From Patella vulgata (taxonomy: Eukaryota > Mollusca > Gastropoda > Patellidae), in contig NC_065881.2 in assembly GCF_932274485.2 (NCBI RefSeq), positions 82,090,702-82,154,701 of the forward strand: a stretch of 64,000 nt of DNA, given 5' to 3'. The position numbers were made by a program, and so were the translations under genes. The notes under the pieces are model-generated. The model ran no database searches. It had not been told where the DNA came from and saw only the letters and a program-made list of their open reading frames with translations. Of the stretch, positions 55,543 through 64,000 are shown piece after piece. The stretch's first letter is position 1; every line of letters starts with the position of its first letter.

Positions 55543-55908
55543 GTGAAATGAAATGAAATGGAATGGGGTTTAACGTCCTACTGTTCTGCTCCTATGCTGG
55601 GCTAATGAAGACGGACATACGCCATACAGTGTGCTATGAGGGAAATTCCACCCGGGCAGCAGCACTATCGCCTACTCTTATATTGAATTCCAACTGCCAA
55701 GGGATCTTTTACGTGCATTCCAATGTATACACGGGACCTCTGTCTTTTGTCTTATCCGAAGGACTAGACAGCTGTAATTGTCAGGCCCTCCGTCCTGCAT
55801 CACTGACAAGGGGGAACCACGCCGGAAAATCTGGATGAACTTTCTCGGCCAATGCAGGAATCGAACACCCGACCTTCAGGCTAGGGAGCCAGCGCCTTAC
55901 CATCCCCA
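55543..55908 (-). mobile_element. SINE family B, full length, minus strand
   Basis: It starts with a (GAAAT)n tail and TTTAACGTCCTACTGTTCTG, and ends with CAGGAATCGAACACCCGACC and AGCCAGCGCCTTACC, the complement of the tRNA-like head. It abuts the degraded plus-strand copy, forming an inverted pair. Confidence 0.75.
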
Positions 55909-56033
55909 CTGTATAACGTATGTCCGTCTTCATTAAAGCAGAAAAGTAGCTTGCTTGATAAACTAAGACGTAGTTTAAATAACCTTGGTCTGTCCCCAAA
56001 AAGTTTGTTTTTGTTTCTAAAAACTATATCATA

Positions 56034-56038
56034 AGAGA

Positions 56039-56074
<36 letters not shown>

Positions 56075-56338
56075 AATGGGGTTTAACGTCAACTCGACAC
56101 AAACTAGGTCATTTCGGGACTAACATATGGTTTAATTTTATTTCAATAATTCGCTTGCGCGTAGGGGTCTTTAGCAGTGGGAGGAAACCGGAGGACCCGG
56201 AGAAAACCCACGAGGTTGGACAGGCGACCCTACTCCTTGTCACGTACAACCGGGGATTTGAAACCACGCGAGTTGACTCAATGACAAGCTTTATGATACA
56301 GAGCGCACGTGCTAACCATCCGGCCATCCAACCCCCTC
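56034..56338 (-). mobile_element. SINE family A with a long GA tail
   Basis: A (GA)n run at 56034-56076 is followed by GGGGTTTAACGTCAACTCGA and the complete family body, ending at the tRNA head (CCGGCCATCCAACCCCCTC). The long pure GA run suggests a relatively young copy. Confidence 0.75.
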
Positions 56339-56441
56339 TAATAATAAATACTATAGTTAGTAATTAACAAAATAACATATTATTACCAGGAACGTTCACA
56401 TAACGACATAATTTGATAATTAATGTGATTTGAGTTGTATG

Positions 56442-56686
56442 TGTAACCGAGCAGTAGGATCGAAAGGATTGCCAACTCAAACTACAGGTTGTAGACGTTT
56501 ATTATGCAAGCAAATTACAAAGAACAATGCAGCAGTGCTGTCGGCTTGTCTCGTAATCTCTCTGATTCTCCCTCGTCTCTCTGTCGTCAGTCGCACGCTT
56601 GTCACGTGACTTCTCCATACGGGTTCAGACCACTAGTGAGTGACAGGGTGTACAAGCATGTACAACAACAAACCCATTCGGCCACA
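56442..56686 (-). repeat. Gypsy 3' LTR (245 bp)
   Basis: On the + strand it begins TGTAACCGAGCAGTAGG and ends CATTCGGCCACA. It is identical by eye to 63270-63514. Confidence 0.9.
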
Positions 56687-56840
56687 CTCTCCCCAACTTT
56701 GAGAGAAATGCGTCCTCGCATATATGTGATAAATGAAAAGATAATGAAACCAATAGCACTGCTCGCATATACAACAAACATAAATGATCATGACAAAATA
56801 ATATAACACATTTAGAAGAGAAAAAGAAAAAAATAATGTC

Positions 56841-59800
56841 TTAAACATTTGGCTCCTGTCGCAACAATGTACCAATTTCACGCAGCGTTGTCGCAACTAA
56901 ACTATTTCCCAGCTTCAACAAAGTATCAGCATAGTTAATCGAAGGCGCAGTGTGCTGAGCAGAAACTGTTTGAATATTCACCGAAGATTTAGGGATTTTG
57001 TGAATATTATCATGCTGTCCTTTGTTTGTCCGACTGGATCGTCGAATACCATCAAGCAAATTATTGTCACGTACAGTAGAACCGGTAGTGTCGATCTCTA
57101 AATCATCTACGTCATCATGTGGACTTGCTAATGAAGCAATGCTATCATCAGCTCCATATAAGATAGTCGATTCTTCTGTATCAATATTCTGTGGGAGATC
57201 TGCAATGTTGCTGCCTGTATCTAGAGCTATGCTGTCATCAGCTCTATACGATGTTGTCACATCACCAGACCCCTTAGATAAATCAACTGATCCGATGCTA
57301 TCACCAGAATCACAATTACCTGTGGTAATCGGGCATGGTCTCAACTCAGAGCGGTGGAGCGTTTTAGTGACCTCGGGATCATCAACGAGTTGTACCACGT
57401 AGACGTGATTATCGTCAGATATCCGTTGGTTTACACGATATACCAAGGGTGACCAATGGTCATTAATCTTGGATCGACCAACTATACCACGTGCACGAGC
57501 ATACACAAGTTGACCGACGTTAAGAGATGCGTCCTCCGCTTTCCTGTCTCGCTCATTTCGTTGAACAGCAGACTCGGTTAGGTTCTTGTACGCCGTTTCA
57601 TAATCACTTGTTAACCGCTTTTGATGTTCAATTACCCAATTTTCAGATGAATCGGACTCTGATCCTAATAGCACATCAATAGGGAGTACTGGATTCCTCC
57701 CAAATAATAGAAAATAGGGTGTGAACCCAGAAGATGAATGCGTCGAAGTATTATATGCAAATGTTAGCTCTTGTAAGTGATGTGGCCAACGTTTCTTGAT
57801 ATCATCTGGAAGACTCCTCAGTAGATTGTGTAGTGTACGATTGAACCTCTCGGTTTGACCGTTGCCCTGTGGATGGTAGGGGGTCGTTCGACTTTTCTTA
57901 ATTCCGTACATGGCACACAGATTCTCAATAACCTTTGACTCAAAGTTACGACCTTGGTCAGAATGTATCCTCCGCGGTACACCATAACGAACGAACCACT
58001 CTTTGACCAATAATTTCGCAGTTGTGGAGGCTTTCTGGTCTTTAGTGGCAACCGCCACGGTAAATTTCGAGAAAACATCTGTAATAACAAGTACATTCTC
58101 CATTCCGTTAGAAGCTCGTTCCAACAACGTAAAATCAATTGCAATGATTTCCAACGGAGCCCTAGCTAACAAATTTTTCATGGAAGGGTGTGGTTTAGGT
58201 AAACACGGCTTGGATACTACACATCTAATGCATGTCTTACATTTAGAATCCACATCATGCCACATTCCAGGCCAATAACAGCGGGACCTTACCAGATCGA
58301 ATGTTCTTTCGATTCCCTGATGACCGGCCTTGTCATGAAGATTCTCCAAAACTTTGTCCTTGAGGGAACTGGGTAGAACAAGCTGATGGACTTCACCACT
58401 GACACTATCAGAAATCCGACGATACAGCACATTATCCTTTGTAAAGAGTTTGTCCCTCTGCCGAAAGAGAGTCATTACAGGTTTATTCAATTGCTTACGT
58501 TCCCTACGTGATGGATACTTGTTGACATCCCAAAATGATCGGAAGGTATTGATTGTTGGATCAGATCGTTGTAGCGAAATTAGTTGAGTCGGCGTATACG
58601 AAGGAAGCATCGCTATGGATTCTGAATATACTGGATCAGGTTTTACCATAGACAAATCTTCATTAATTATAGACTGAAGACCTCGAGGCAAAAAACTCGA
58701 CTTTGTAACTTCTTGAATCTTTGGTTTCACATCCACAAACACGTCATCCTGTAATCTCCGCGATAATGCATCCGCATTTTTATTACTGCTACCGCTTTTA
58801 AATTTCAGTTCGAAGTCGAAGACAGCCAAATCGGACATCCACCTTTGTTCCACGGCGCTCAATTTAGCTTTAAGTGAATGGCAGAGGGGATTATTATCAG
58901 AATATACCACACACTTCTGTCCTAACAAATAATCCCGAAATTTCTCGCACAATGCCCACTTTAAGCCTAACAATTCCAACTTACGGGAACTATAATTATC
59001 CATGTTCCTTTCCGTTCCACGGAGGGCTCGACTCGCGTAGGAAATCACACGCAATTCACCATCCTGATATTGGGAAAGAACCGCACCCAATCCATCAAAA
59101 CTGGAATCAACCTCGACAACGAAAGGCTTACTGAAATCGGCATAGCCTAGAATTGGAGCTGTCGTTAATTTTGTAATTATAGAATGGAAAGCGTTATCCG
59201 AATGGTCGGACCATCCTTTGCTGATATCCTGACTTTTAGGCTCATTAAACTGTAGTAATAATGCGTGTAACGGAGCGATTATCTTAGCATAATCTTTAAC
59301 GTAACGGCGATAAAAACCACAAAAACCCAAAAATGTCCGTAGCTGCTTAACAGTCTGTGGTTTCGGCCAATGTAACACGGATGAAATTTTGTCAGGGTCG
59401 GTAGATACACCCTGGGAAGACACGACATGACCTAAAAATTTGACTTTAACTTGACAAAATGAGCATTTAGAGGGTTTTAATTTTAGACCATGGTGCGCTA
59501 ATGTGGTAAAAACAGAATCTAAACGGTGTAAATGTGCGGTAAACGACGTAGCAAACACAATAATATCATCCAAATAAACAAGAAGAATTCTAAACACATC
59601 TTCACGAAAACAACCCTGCATTAAACGCTGAAATGTAGCTGGTCCATTGCATACACCAAACGGCATGCGTTTGTATTCAAAAAGACCAAATGGCGTCGTA
59701 AATGCAGTTTTTATTTGATCTTCGTTACTCATAGCTATCTGGTTATAGCCAGAGGCTAAGTCCAGAGAACTAAAAACATTCGCACCGTACATAGAATCAA

Positions 59801-60980
59801 GGCTTTCCTCAATCCTAGGTAATGGGTACGAATCTTTGACAGTTTTCAGATTTAAATTCCTATAGTCCACACACATACGCAATTCACCTGACTTCTTCCT
59901 AACCAAAACAATAGGAGAGGAGTACGGACTATAACTTGGAACTACAATGTTTGCTTCAATTAATCTGTTAATATGTTGTCTAACCTCCTCTAGTATTGCT
60001 GGTGGAATACGCCTAAAGGGTTGTTTCACAGGAATTTCATCAGTCAGATGTATATGGTGCTTGACAGTTGATGTATACCCTATGTCTAAATCACTCGTAC
60101 TAAATACTTCACTGTGCTGACGCAGCAATGATTCCAACTGAACACGTTGATCCTCCGAAAGTGTCTCGGAAATAGATACATGTGGTAGTGTGTCATGCTC
60201 CCCAACTTTCGTCGGATGTTCGGAACGAGATATTGTCTCCTCAACAAAAATTTCGTCATTTTGCACAACAAATCTCAATTTGTCGGAATCGACATCAGCT
60301 TTGGAAAGTTTAGCCAATCGCGTTTTAGGAGCAAGCCAAATGTCTGCCTCCGAAATATTTGCTACCTGCACATGAAACAAGCCGTTCGATTTAACACCAA
60401 ATGTATTACATAGTAAAATGTCGTTGGGTAAATGAGTTCTATTACACAATTCTTCTATGCAAACCGTGTCCGAACTGGAAAAATTATCATTTCCCGTGAC
60501 TGGAAGTACAGAAACGCTTGCTGCGGGTAACTTAACAGGTGTAGAACTGGCTAGTCTAGCAAATCCAGAAACCGGTTTTTCTGACACACTAGTGTTCCGC
60601 AAGGACATTATCTGTTGTACACAATGTTGGGAAGTACTACAATCCAAATCTGCCAGCAAAGACCAGCAATGGCGCAAAATGTTCATTCCCAATAATCCCG
60701 GGTACTCTTTCTTGTGATTCTTTGTCGAGGGATCGATGGGGTCGCGCACGACTAGAACACTCTGTTTGGCTATAAGCTTTCCAGCCACATTTACGTCCGC
60801 CAGAAAAATACCCACATACGGAATAATCAAACCATTTGCTGCTCTCAGCGTAATGAAATCGACATCACTTAACTGGACATCGTCCTGCTCAAATACATCT
60901 CTAAAACATGACTCTGTCAATGTAGACACTTGCGAACCAGTGTCCACAATAAACTTAAGTGGCTTTCCACCTAAATCCAA
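56841..60980 (-). CDS. Gypsy pol open frame: protease, RT, RNase H, integrase
   Basis: The frame has 1,379 codons. The retropepsin motif FIVDTGSQVSTL lies at about residue 10. RT motifs are RMPFGVCNGPATFQRLM (about 440) and LLVYLDDIIVFA (about 467). RNase H reads FVVEVDSSFDGLGAVLSQ (about 620). The integrase has an H2C2 finger (HDKAGHQGIERTF..CKTCIRC, about 885-915) and a DDE core (AIDFTLLE, HSDQGRNFES, GNGQTERFNRTLH; about 950-1045). A long acidic tail follows with two YxADDSIA repeats and RRSSRTNKGQ. There is no chromodomain. Domain order is that of Ty3/gypsy (Metaviridae). It is described as a relic; no internal break was recognised by eye. Confidence 0.92.
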   Translation of the reverse strand: MDLGGKPLKFIVDTGSQVSTLTESCFRDVFEQDDVQLSDVDFITLRAANGLIIPYVGIFLADVNVAGKLIAKQSVLVVRDPIDPSTKNHKKEYPGLLGMNILRHCWSLLADLDCSTSQHCVQQIMSLRNTSVSEKPVSGFARLASSTPVKLPAASVSVLPVTGNDNFSSSDTVCIEELCNRTHLPNDILLCNTFGVKSNGLFHVQVANISEADIWLAPKTRLAKLSKADVDSDKLRFVVQNDEIFVEETISRSEHPTKVGEHDTLPHVSISETLSEDQRVQLESLLRQHSEVFSTSDLDIGYTSTVKHHIHLTDEIPVKQPFRRIPPAILEEVRQHINRLIEANIVVPSYSPYSSPIVLVRKKSGELRMCVDYRNLNLKTVKDSYPLPRIEESLDSMYGANVFSSLDLASGYNQIAMSNEDQIKTAFTTPFGLFEYKRMPFGVCNGPATFQRLMQGCFREDVFRILLVYLDDIIVFATSFTAHLHRLDSVFTTLAHHGLKLKPSKCSFCQVKVKFLGHVVSSQGVSTDPDKISSVLHWPKPQTVKQLRTFLGFCGFYRRYVKDYAKIIAPLHALLLQFNEPKSQDISKGWSDHSDNAFHSIITKLTTAPILGYADFSKPFVVEVDSSFDGLGAVLSQYQDGELRVISYASRALRGTERNMDNYSSRKLELLGLKWALCEKFRDYLLGQKCVVYSDNNPLCHSLKAKLSAVEQRWMSDLAVFDFELKFKSGSSNKNADALSRRLQDDVFVDVKPKIQEVTKSSFLPRGLQSIINEDLSMVKPDPVYSESIAMLPSYTPTQLISLQRSDPTINTFRSFWDVNKYPSRRERKQLNKPVMTLFRQRDKLFTKDNVLYRRISDSVSGEVHQLVLPSSLKDKVLENLHDKAGHQGIERTFDLVRSRCYWPGMWHDVDSKCKTCIRCVVSKPCLPKPHPSMKNLLARAPLEIIAIDFTLLERASNGMENVLVITDVFSKFTVAVATKDQKASTTAKLLVKEWFVRYGVPRRIHSDQGRNFESKVIENLCAMYGIKKSRTTPYHPQGNGQTERFNRTLHNLLRSLPDDIKKRWPHHLQELTFAYNTSTHSSSGFTPYFLLFGRNPVLPIDVLLGSESDSSENWVIEHQKRLTSDYETAYKNLTESAVQRNERDRKAEDASLNVGQLVYARARGIVGRSKINDHWSPLVYRVNQRISDDNHVYVVQLVDDPEVTKTLHRSELRPCPITTGNCDSGDSIGSVDLSKGSGDVTTSYRADDSIALDTGSNIADLPQNIDTEESTILYGADDSIASLASPHDDVDDLEIDTTGSTVRDNNLLDGIRRSSRTNKGQHDNIHKIPKSSVNIQTVSAQHTAPSINYADTLLKLGNSLVATTLREIGTLLRQEPNV

Positions 60981-61087
60981 CGTTATAGACGGGCAATTAC
61001 CAACAGTATTTCGGTAACTTGCTTCTTGAGTAGAGCCATTATTGGACTTGGTGAAACCCTCCTCTTGGCTCGCAGAAAAGGGTTCTG

Positions 61088-62218
61088 CTAGTTTCCCGAC
61101 TTTGATTTAGTGGGACAATTCCTGCGAAAATGTCCGGGTTGGTGACACTTAAAGCATACGCGTTCTTGTGTGGGTTTGGATGCCTGTTGCTTAACCAACT
61201 CCTCCAAATGAGCTAATTGTTGCTGCTGTGCCTTTACCATGGTTTTTAAGGTCTCAACCTCCGATTGACTGAATGAGCTTGCCGGTGGCGATGACTCAAT
61301 TTGCTGGTTATGCGCCAATAAGGAAGGACAGGAATCCTCTTCAGACCACTCCAGGCCAAACGTTCTTATATCAAGAAAGGATAAATCACTGTTATCCCTC
61401 ACCTGTCTCTTCAACTCCTTGCGGATATTAGCATCGTACACACCATCTATGAAATGATCACGTAGTGTTATATCCTGGTCTGCCCTCGATCCACCTTTCC
61501 GGATTATCCGATCCATAAATTTTCTCAAGGCATAAGAAAAACTCCGTAAGGACTCGTTCTGCCGTTGACGTCGCTCAAAAAATTGCTTTTGTAATTGAGA
61601 CAAAGATAGCATTTCGCCAAACGCCTCTTTCAATACACTGAAGATAGTATGCACATCTCCTTGTGCATTTCTGATCCTAACTTCTTCTCTAGCATCACCT
61701 TCAAGATAGCGATAAGCGTATTTAGCCTGCTCACTTGGACTAAGCTGTAACGTGGACAGACAACTACTGACATCCTCAATCCACTCGTGAATTTTTGGGT
61801 CTTCTGCCGTACACGCACGACCTTTATATTTCTTGGGTTCGCGATCATTACCCACGACAATTACAGATCTGTTATTCAATAAGGATGAGGAGTTGGGTAT
61901 CGGACTTCTGAACTGCGGTTGTGTTGTATTATCAGCATTAGTTTCAACTGGATTGCTGGTGACTGGTGATGGTATGAATGCTGGACGTGGTGGTGGTTGA
62001 TTGGTGGTGCGTGGTGTTGAAATTCTCCTAGACATCAACGACAATTCGTTTTCCAAGTTTGCAATTTGGCGTTTATACTCTTCCGCCAAAACATTCGTGG
62101 GCTTGCCTCCCTCAGCCATGCCTGCTATCAAACCTGCAGTGTCACAAAATTGCACACCTAAAACTGGAATATCAACTAATAGTGCTATCACTAAAAGTAC
62201 CAAACTATACATGTGCAT
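61088..62218 (-). CDS. Gypsy gag open frame with CCHC zinc knuckle
   Basis: The frame has 376 codons. A capsid-like region (about residues 130-290) includes HEWIEDVSSCLSTLQL, KYAYRYLEGDAREEV and FFERRQRQNESLRSFSYAL, typical of Ty3/gypsy retrotransposon gag. A Gln-rich coiled stretch precedes the knuckle CFKCHQPGHFRRNC near the end. The first ~25 residues are hydrophobic (YSLVLLVIALLVDIPVLG). A downstream Met (MAEGGKPTNV, about residue 34) could be the true start, which would leave that hydrophobic part as leader. Confidence 0.85.
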   Translation of the reverse strand: MHMYSLVLLVIALLVDIPVLGVQFCDTAGLIAGMAEGGKPTNVLAEEYKRQIANLENELSLMSRRISTPRTTNQPPPRPAFIPSPVTSNPVETNADNTTQPQFRSPIPNSSSLLNNRSVIVVGNDREPKKYKGRACTAEDPKIHEWIEDVSSCLSTLQLSPSEQAKYAYRYLEGDAREEVRIRNAQGDVHTIFSVLKEAFGEMLSLSQLQKQFFERRQRQNESLRSFSYALRKFMDRIIRKGGSRADQDITLRDHFIDGVYDANIRKELKRQVRDNSDLSFLDIRTFGLEWSEEDSCPSLLAHNQQIESSPPASSFSQSEVETLKTMVKAQQQQLAHLEELVKQQASKPTQERVCFKCHQPGHFRRNCPTKSKSGN

Positions 62219-62285
62219 TAAATGTTAGTTTATTTAATCTATTAGTATTAGATTTTAATTTCAATACCCCTATTTTTCACCAGGT

Positions 62286-63047
62286 TTAAATTTCTATTTT
62301 TAGATTAATTTTGGAGTAGCAAGAAACAATGATGTCAAAAAACAAATGATGTAACCAGCATTTAGCCAATATTTTATCAGGATGTACACCATCAAGCATT
62401 AGATTAAAATTCCAGGAATATCGCAATCTCCTTCCTTTACCCTTGTGACCTCTCAACAAGTCGTTGGAAAACCCCAAAGTTGGTTGATTTAATGAATTAT
62501 TCAACAAATTAATCTCCCCATTTATTGTCTTGATATAACCACTGAGGATGAAATCGTCTTCTGCAAAGATTCCGGGGTTTGAATGTCCTTTCGATTGATT
62601 ATATCTACTAATAGAAACTGGAGGTATCTCCAAAAACTTTACTGAACAGCCTGGTTTACTATTCACAATAGAAATTAATCGTCTGTACTGTCTTAACACG
62701 AGTGCAACTGGGTCTCTTAGTTTATTACCGGCGTGAATATATCGCCCCTCCTTCACTGACAAATCGCAAGTGGCTAACCATACATATACACTCACCGAGC
62801 CAAAATCACGTACATAAGTTGGAAAGTTTGCCTCAAATAACTCAATAGCTCTTTCTGTGGTAAAACCAGAATGACACTCGAACCTAATGTCAACAGAATT
62901 AAGACGGTACTGATTTCTTAAATACAGGCCTTTACTGTCAGACAATAAAATCGGGACGGCCAGTCGTCTGCCACTAATTTCAGGTAATGGTTTTGTAATA
63001 AATTTATCCAGCTTCGAAAAGCTCATAACAGTATATATACGCGTCAC
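62286..63047 (-). CDS. SGNH/GDSL-hydrolase-like open frame upstream of gag in the gypsy element
   Basis: The frame has 253 codons and lies between the 5' LTR and gag. The N-terminal part has VPILLSDSKGLYLRNQY (about residues 31-47), with an Asp-Ser near the position of the GDS nucleophile block. The middle has SVYVWLATCDLSVKEGRYIH (about 85-104), and near the C-terminus DGVHPDKILAKCWL (about 221-234) gives the Asp-x-x-His pair of block V. This arrangement matches SGNH/GDSL esterase-like folds, as also found in ORF1 of some CR1-type LINEs, but block III shows Asp rather than the classical Asn, so activity is uncertain. The length is near that of stand-alone SGNH domains. It is unusual for an LTR retrotransposon. 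It could instead be a captured host gene fragment. Confidence 0.6.
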   Translation of the reverse strand: MTRIYTVMSFSKLDKFITKPLPEISGRRLAVPILLSDSKGLYLRNQYRLNSVDIRFECHSGFTTERAIELFEANFPTYVRDFGSVSVYVWLATCDLSVKEGRYIHAGNKLRDPVALVLRQYRRLISIVNSKPGCSVKFLEIPPVSISRYNQSKGHSNPGIFAEDDFILSGYIKTINGEINLLNNSLNQPTLGFSNDLLRGHKGKGRRLRYSWNFNLMLDGVHPDKILAKCWLHHLFFDIIVSCYSKINLKIEI

Positions 63048-63269
63048 AGTACTACAATATTTATATAAATAGTTAATACTTCAATTGAAAACTACATCAA
63101 AAATTACAGTTTACAAAAAGAAAACACAAAACAATCGTTAATCAAACACGTGACATAGACTTCACAATCCGCCGCCATCTTCTCTTCTGGAAAATACTCG
63201 AATTTGATAATATTAAAACCGGAAAATTCTTACCATAAACTTGTTGGCAATCCTATCGGCGACGCCAAT

Positions 63270-63514
63270 TGTAACCGAGCAGTAGGATCGAAAGGATTGC
63301 CAACTCAAACTACAGGTTGTAGACGTTTATTATGCAAGCAAATTACAAAGAACAATGCAGCAGTGCTGTCGGCTTGTCTCGTAATCTCTCTGATTCTCCC
63401 TCGTCTCTCTGTCGTCAGTCGCACGCTTGTCACGTGACTTCTCCATACGGGTTCAGACCACTAGTGAGTGACAGGGTGTACAAGCATGTACAACAACAAA
63501 CCCATTCGGCCACA
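63270..63514 (-). repeat. Gypsy 5' LTR (245 bp)
   Basis: This is the partner of 56442-56686, followed on the + strand by the target duplication TATG. Confidence 0.9.
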
Positions 63515-63740
63515 TATGGAATAGCGCGATAGATACAGCAATATTAAGTTGGTAATATGTCAACATATTGTGATTGTTTTTTTTTTATAAACAATATTTT
63601 TATTCAGGATATCTGAATGGGATTGGGGAACAGGCTGAGCCTATGTAAAACCCCTCTCCCTAGATAATATACATACATAGTATTAAAACAAAGGAAAAAA
63701 AATGGGTGTATATACACAGTTAAAATGACAAACACATACA

Positions 63741-63845
63741 TATATAAGTGTAAATACATACATACATATATAAGTGTAAATACATACATACATATATAAG
63801 TGTAAATACATACATACATATATAAGTGTAAATACATACATGTAC
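63741..63845. repeat. Minisatellite, 26-bp unit
   Basis: Four tandem copies of TATAAGTGTAAATACATACA plus TACATA. The flanking sequence 63585-63660 (CAGGCTGAGCCTATGTAAAA, CCCCTCTCC) resembles a LINE 3' tail but is too short to assign. Nothing else is recognised to the window end. Confidence 0.8.
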
Positions 63846-64000
63846 ATACATATAATGAGATGGATGAGAATGTAGAATATATATACTCAGCCAAATTAAA
63901 AACTTGACACTCGGGATTTTTGGGATTAGATTTTTAATATTTGGTTTAAGGCAACTATTTTAGTGTTATGTTGTGCACAGGAGACCTTGACATCAACAGA

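Larger units (their letters stand above)
56442..63514 (-). mobile_element. Ty3/gypsy LTR retrotransposon with extra SGNH-like frame, looks whole and young
   Basis: This is a 7.1-kb element on the minus strand. Its 245-bp LTRs (63270-63514 as 5', 56442-56686 as 3') read as identical and have TG..CA ends, with TATG flanking both sides (56438-56441 and 63515-63518). Two bases inside the 5' LTR, TGGCGTCGCCGATAGG (63252-63267 on the minus strand) fits a tRNA primer-binding site. TTGGGGAGAG adjoins the 3' LTR as a polypurine tract. Three open frames follow in order: SGNH-hydrolase-like, gag and pol. Identical LTRs imply a very recent insertion. Confidence 0.92.

Overview
This window is eukaryotic, AT-rich and dominated by transposable elements. 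It holds one multi-exon host gene, the duplicated first exon of a second copy, and no operon-like coding. The host gene encodes a secreted protein with a PAN/apple-like module and two F-type (fucolectin, F5/8C-like) lectin modules. It sits among Penelope-like, Naiad, BEL/Pao, Ty3/gypsy, Tc1, Tigger and hAT elements and several tRNA-derived SINE families. That mix fits a marine invertebrate, most likely a mollusc; this is an inference from gene and repeat content, not a species identification.

0-20 kb: the host gene runs on the + strand from 883 to 19486 in six exons totalling 1,260 nt (419 codons plus stop), and every intron is phase 1. Intron 1 carries a full-length Penelope-like retroelement (ORF about 1657-4020) with 78-bp inverted termini, a foldback MITE and SINEs. 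Intron 2 carries a 2.8-kb terminal-inverted-repeat element (9768-12609) packed with TTTAGCTAAA minisatellites and interrupted by a dead Tigger. Intron 4 carries a structurally complete Tc1 transposon ending 69 bp before exon 5.

20-33 kb: no confident host gene. This part holds a Tc1 deletion derivative, a 50-bp minisatellite ending at a 23-bp-stem hairpin, a 751-bp hAT-type element with a perfect 8-bp target duplication, a promoter-like TATA/CRE block at 23960-24060, and fossil LTR pieces (24833-25584 and 28339-32339).

33-46 kb: a near-identical copy of the host gene's 5' region and first exon (33419-34054), in the same orientation. It is followed by a 5'-truncated LINE on the minus strand and a Naiad-type Penelope element (GIY-YIG upstream of the RT) split in two by a young BEL/Pao retrotransposon (37440-44744) with identical 486-bp LTRs and target duplication ATAGT. 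The missing exons of the second host-gene copy are not seen in this window.

46-64 kb: SINEs, a third Tc1 copy with an inner insertion, a long AT-rich stretch with little recognisable content, then a young Ty3/gypsy element on the minus strand (56442-63514) with identical 245-bp LTRs and target duplication TATG. It carries an extra 253-codon SGNH/GDSL-hydrolase-like frame before gag. The SGNH-like frame, the Naiad/BEL nest, the Penelope inverted termini and the lectin gene with its duplicated first exon are the most interesting items.
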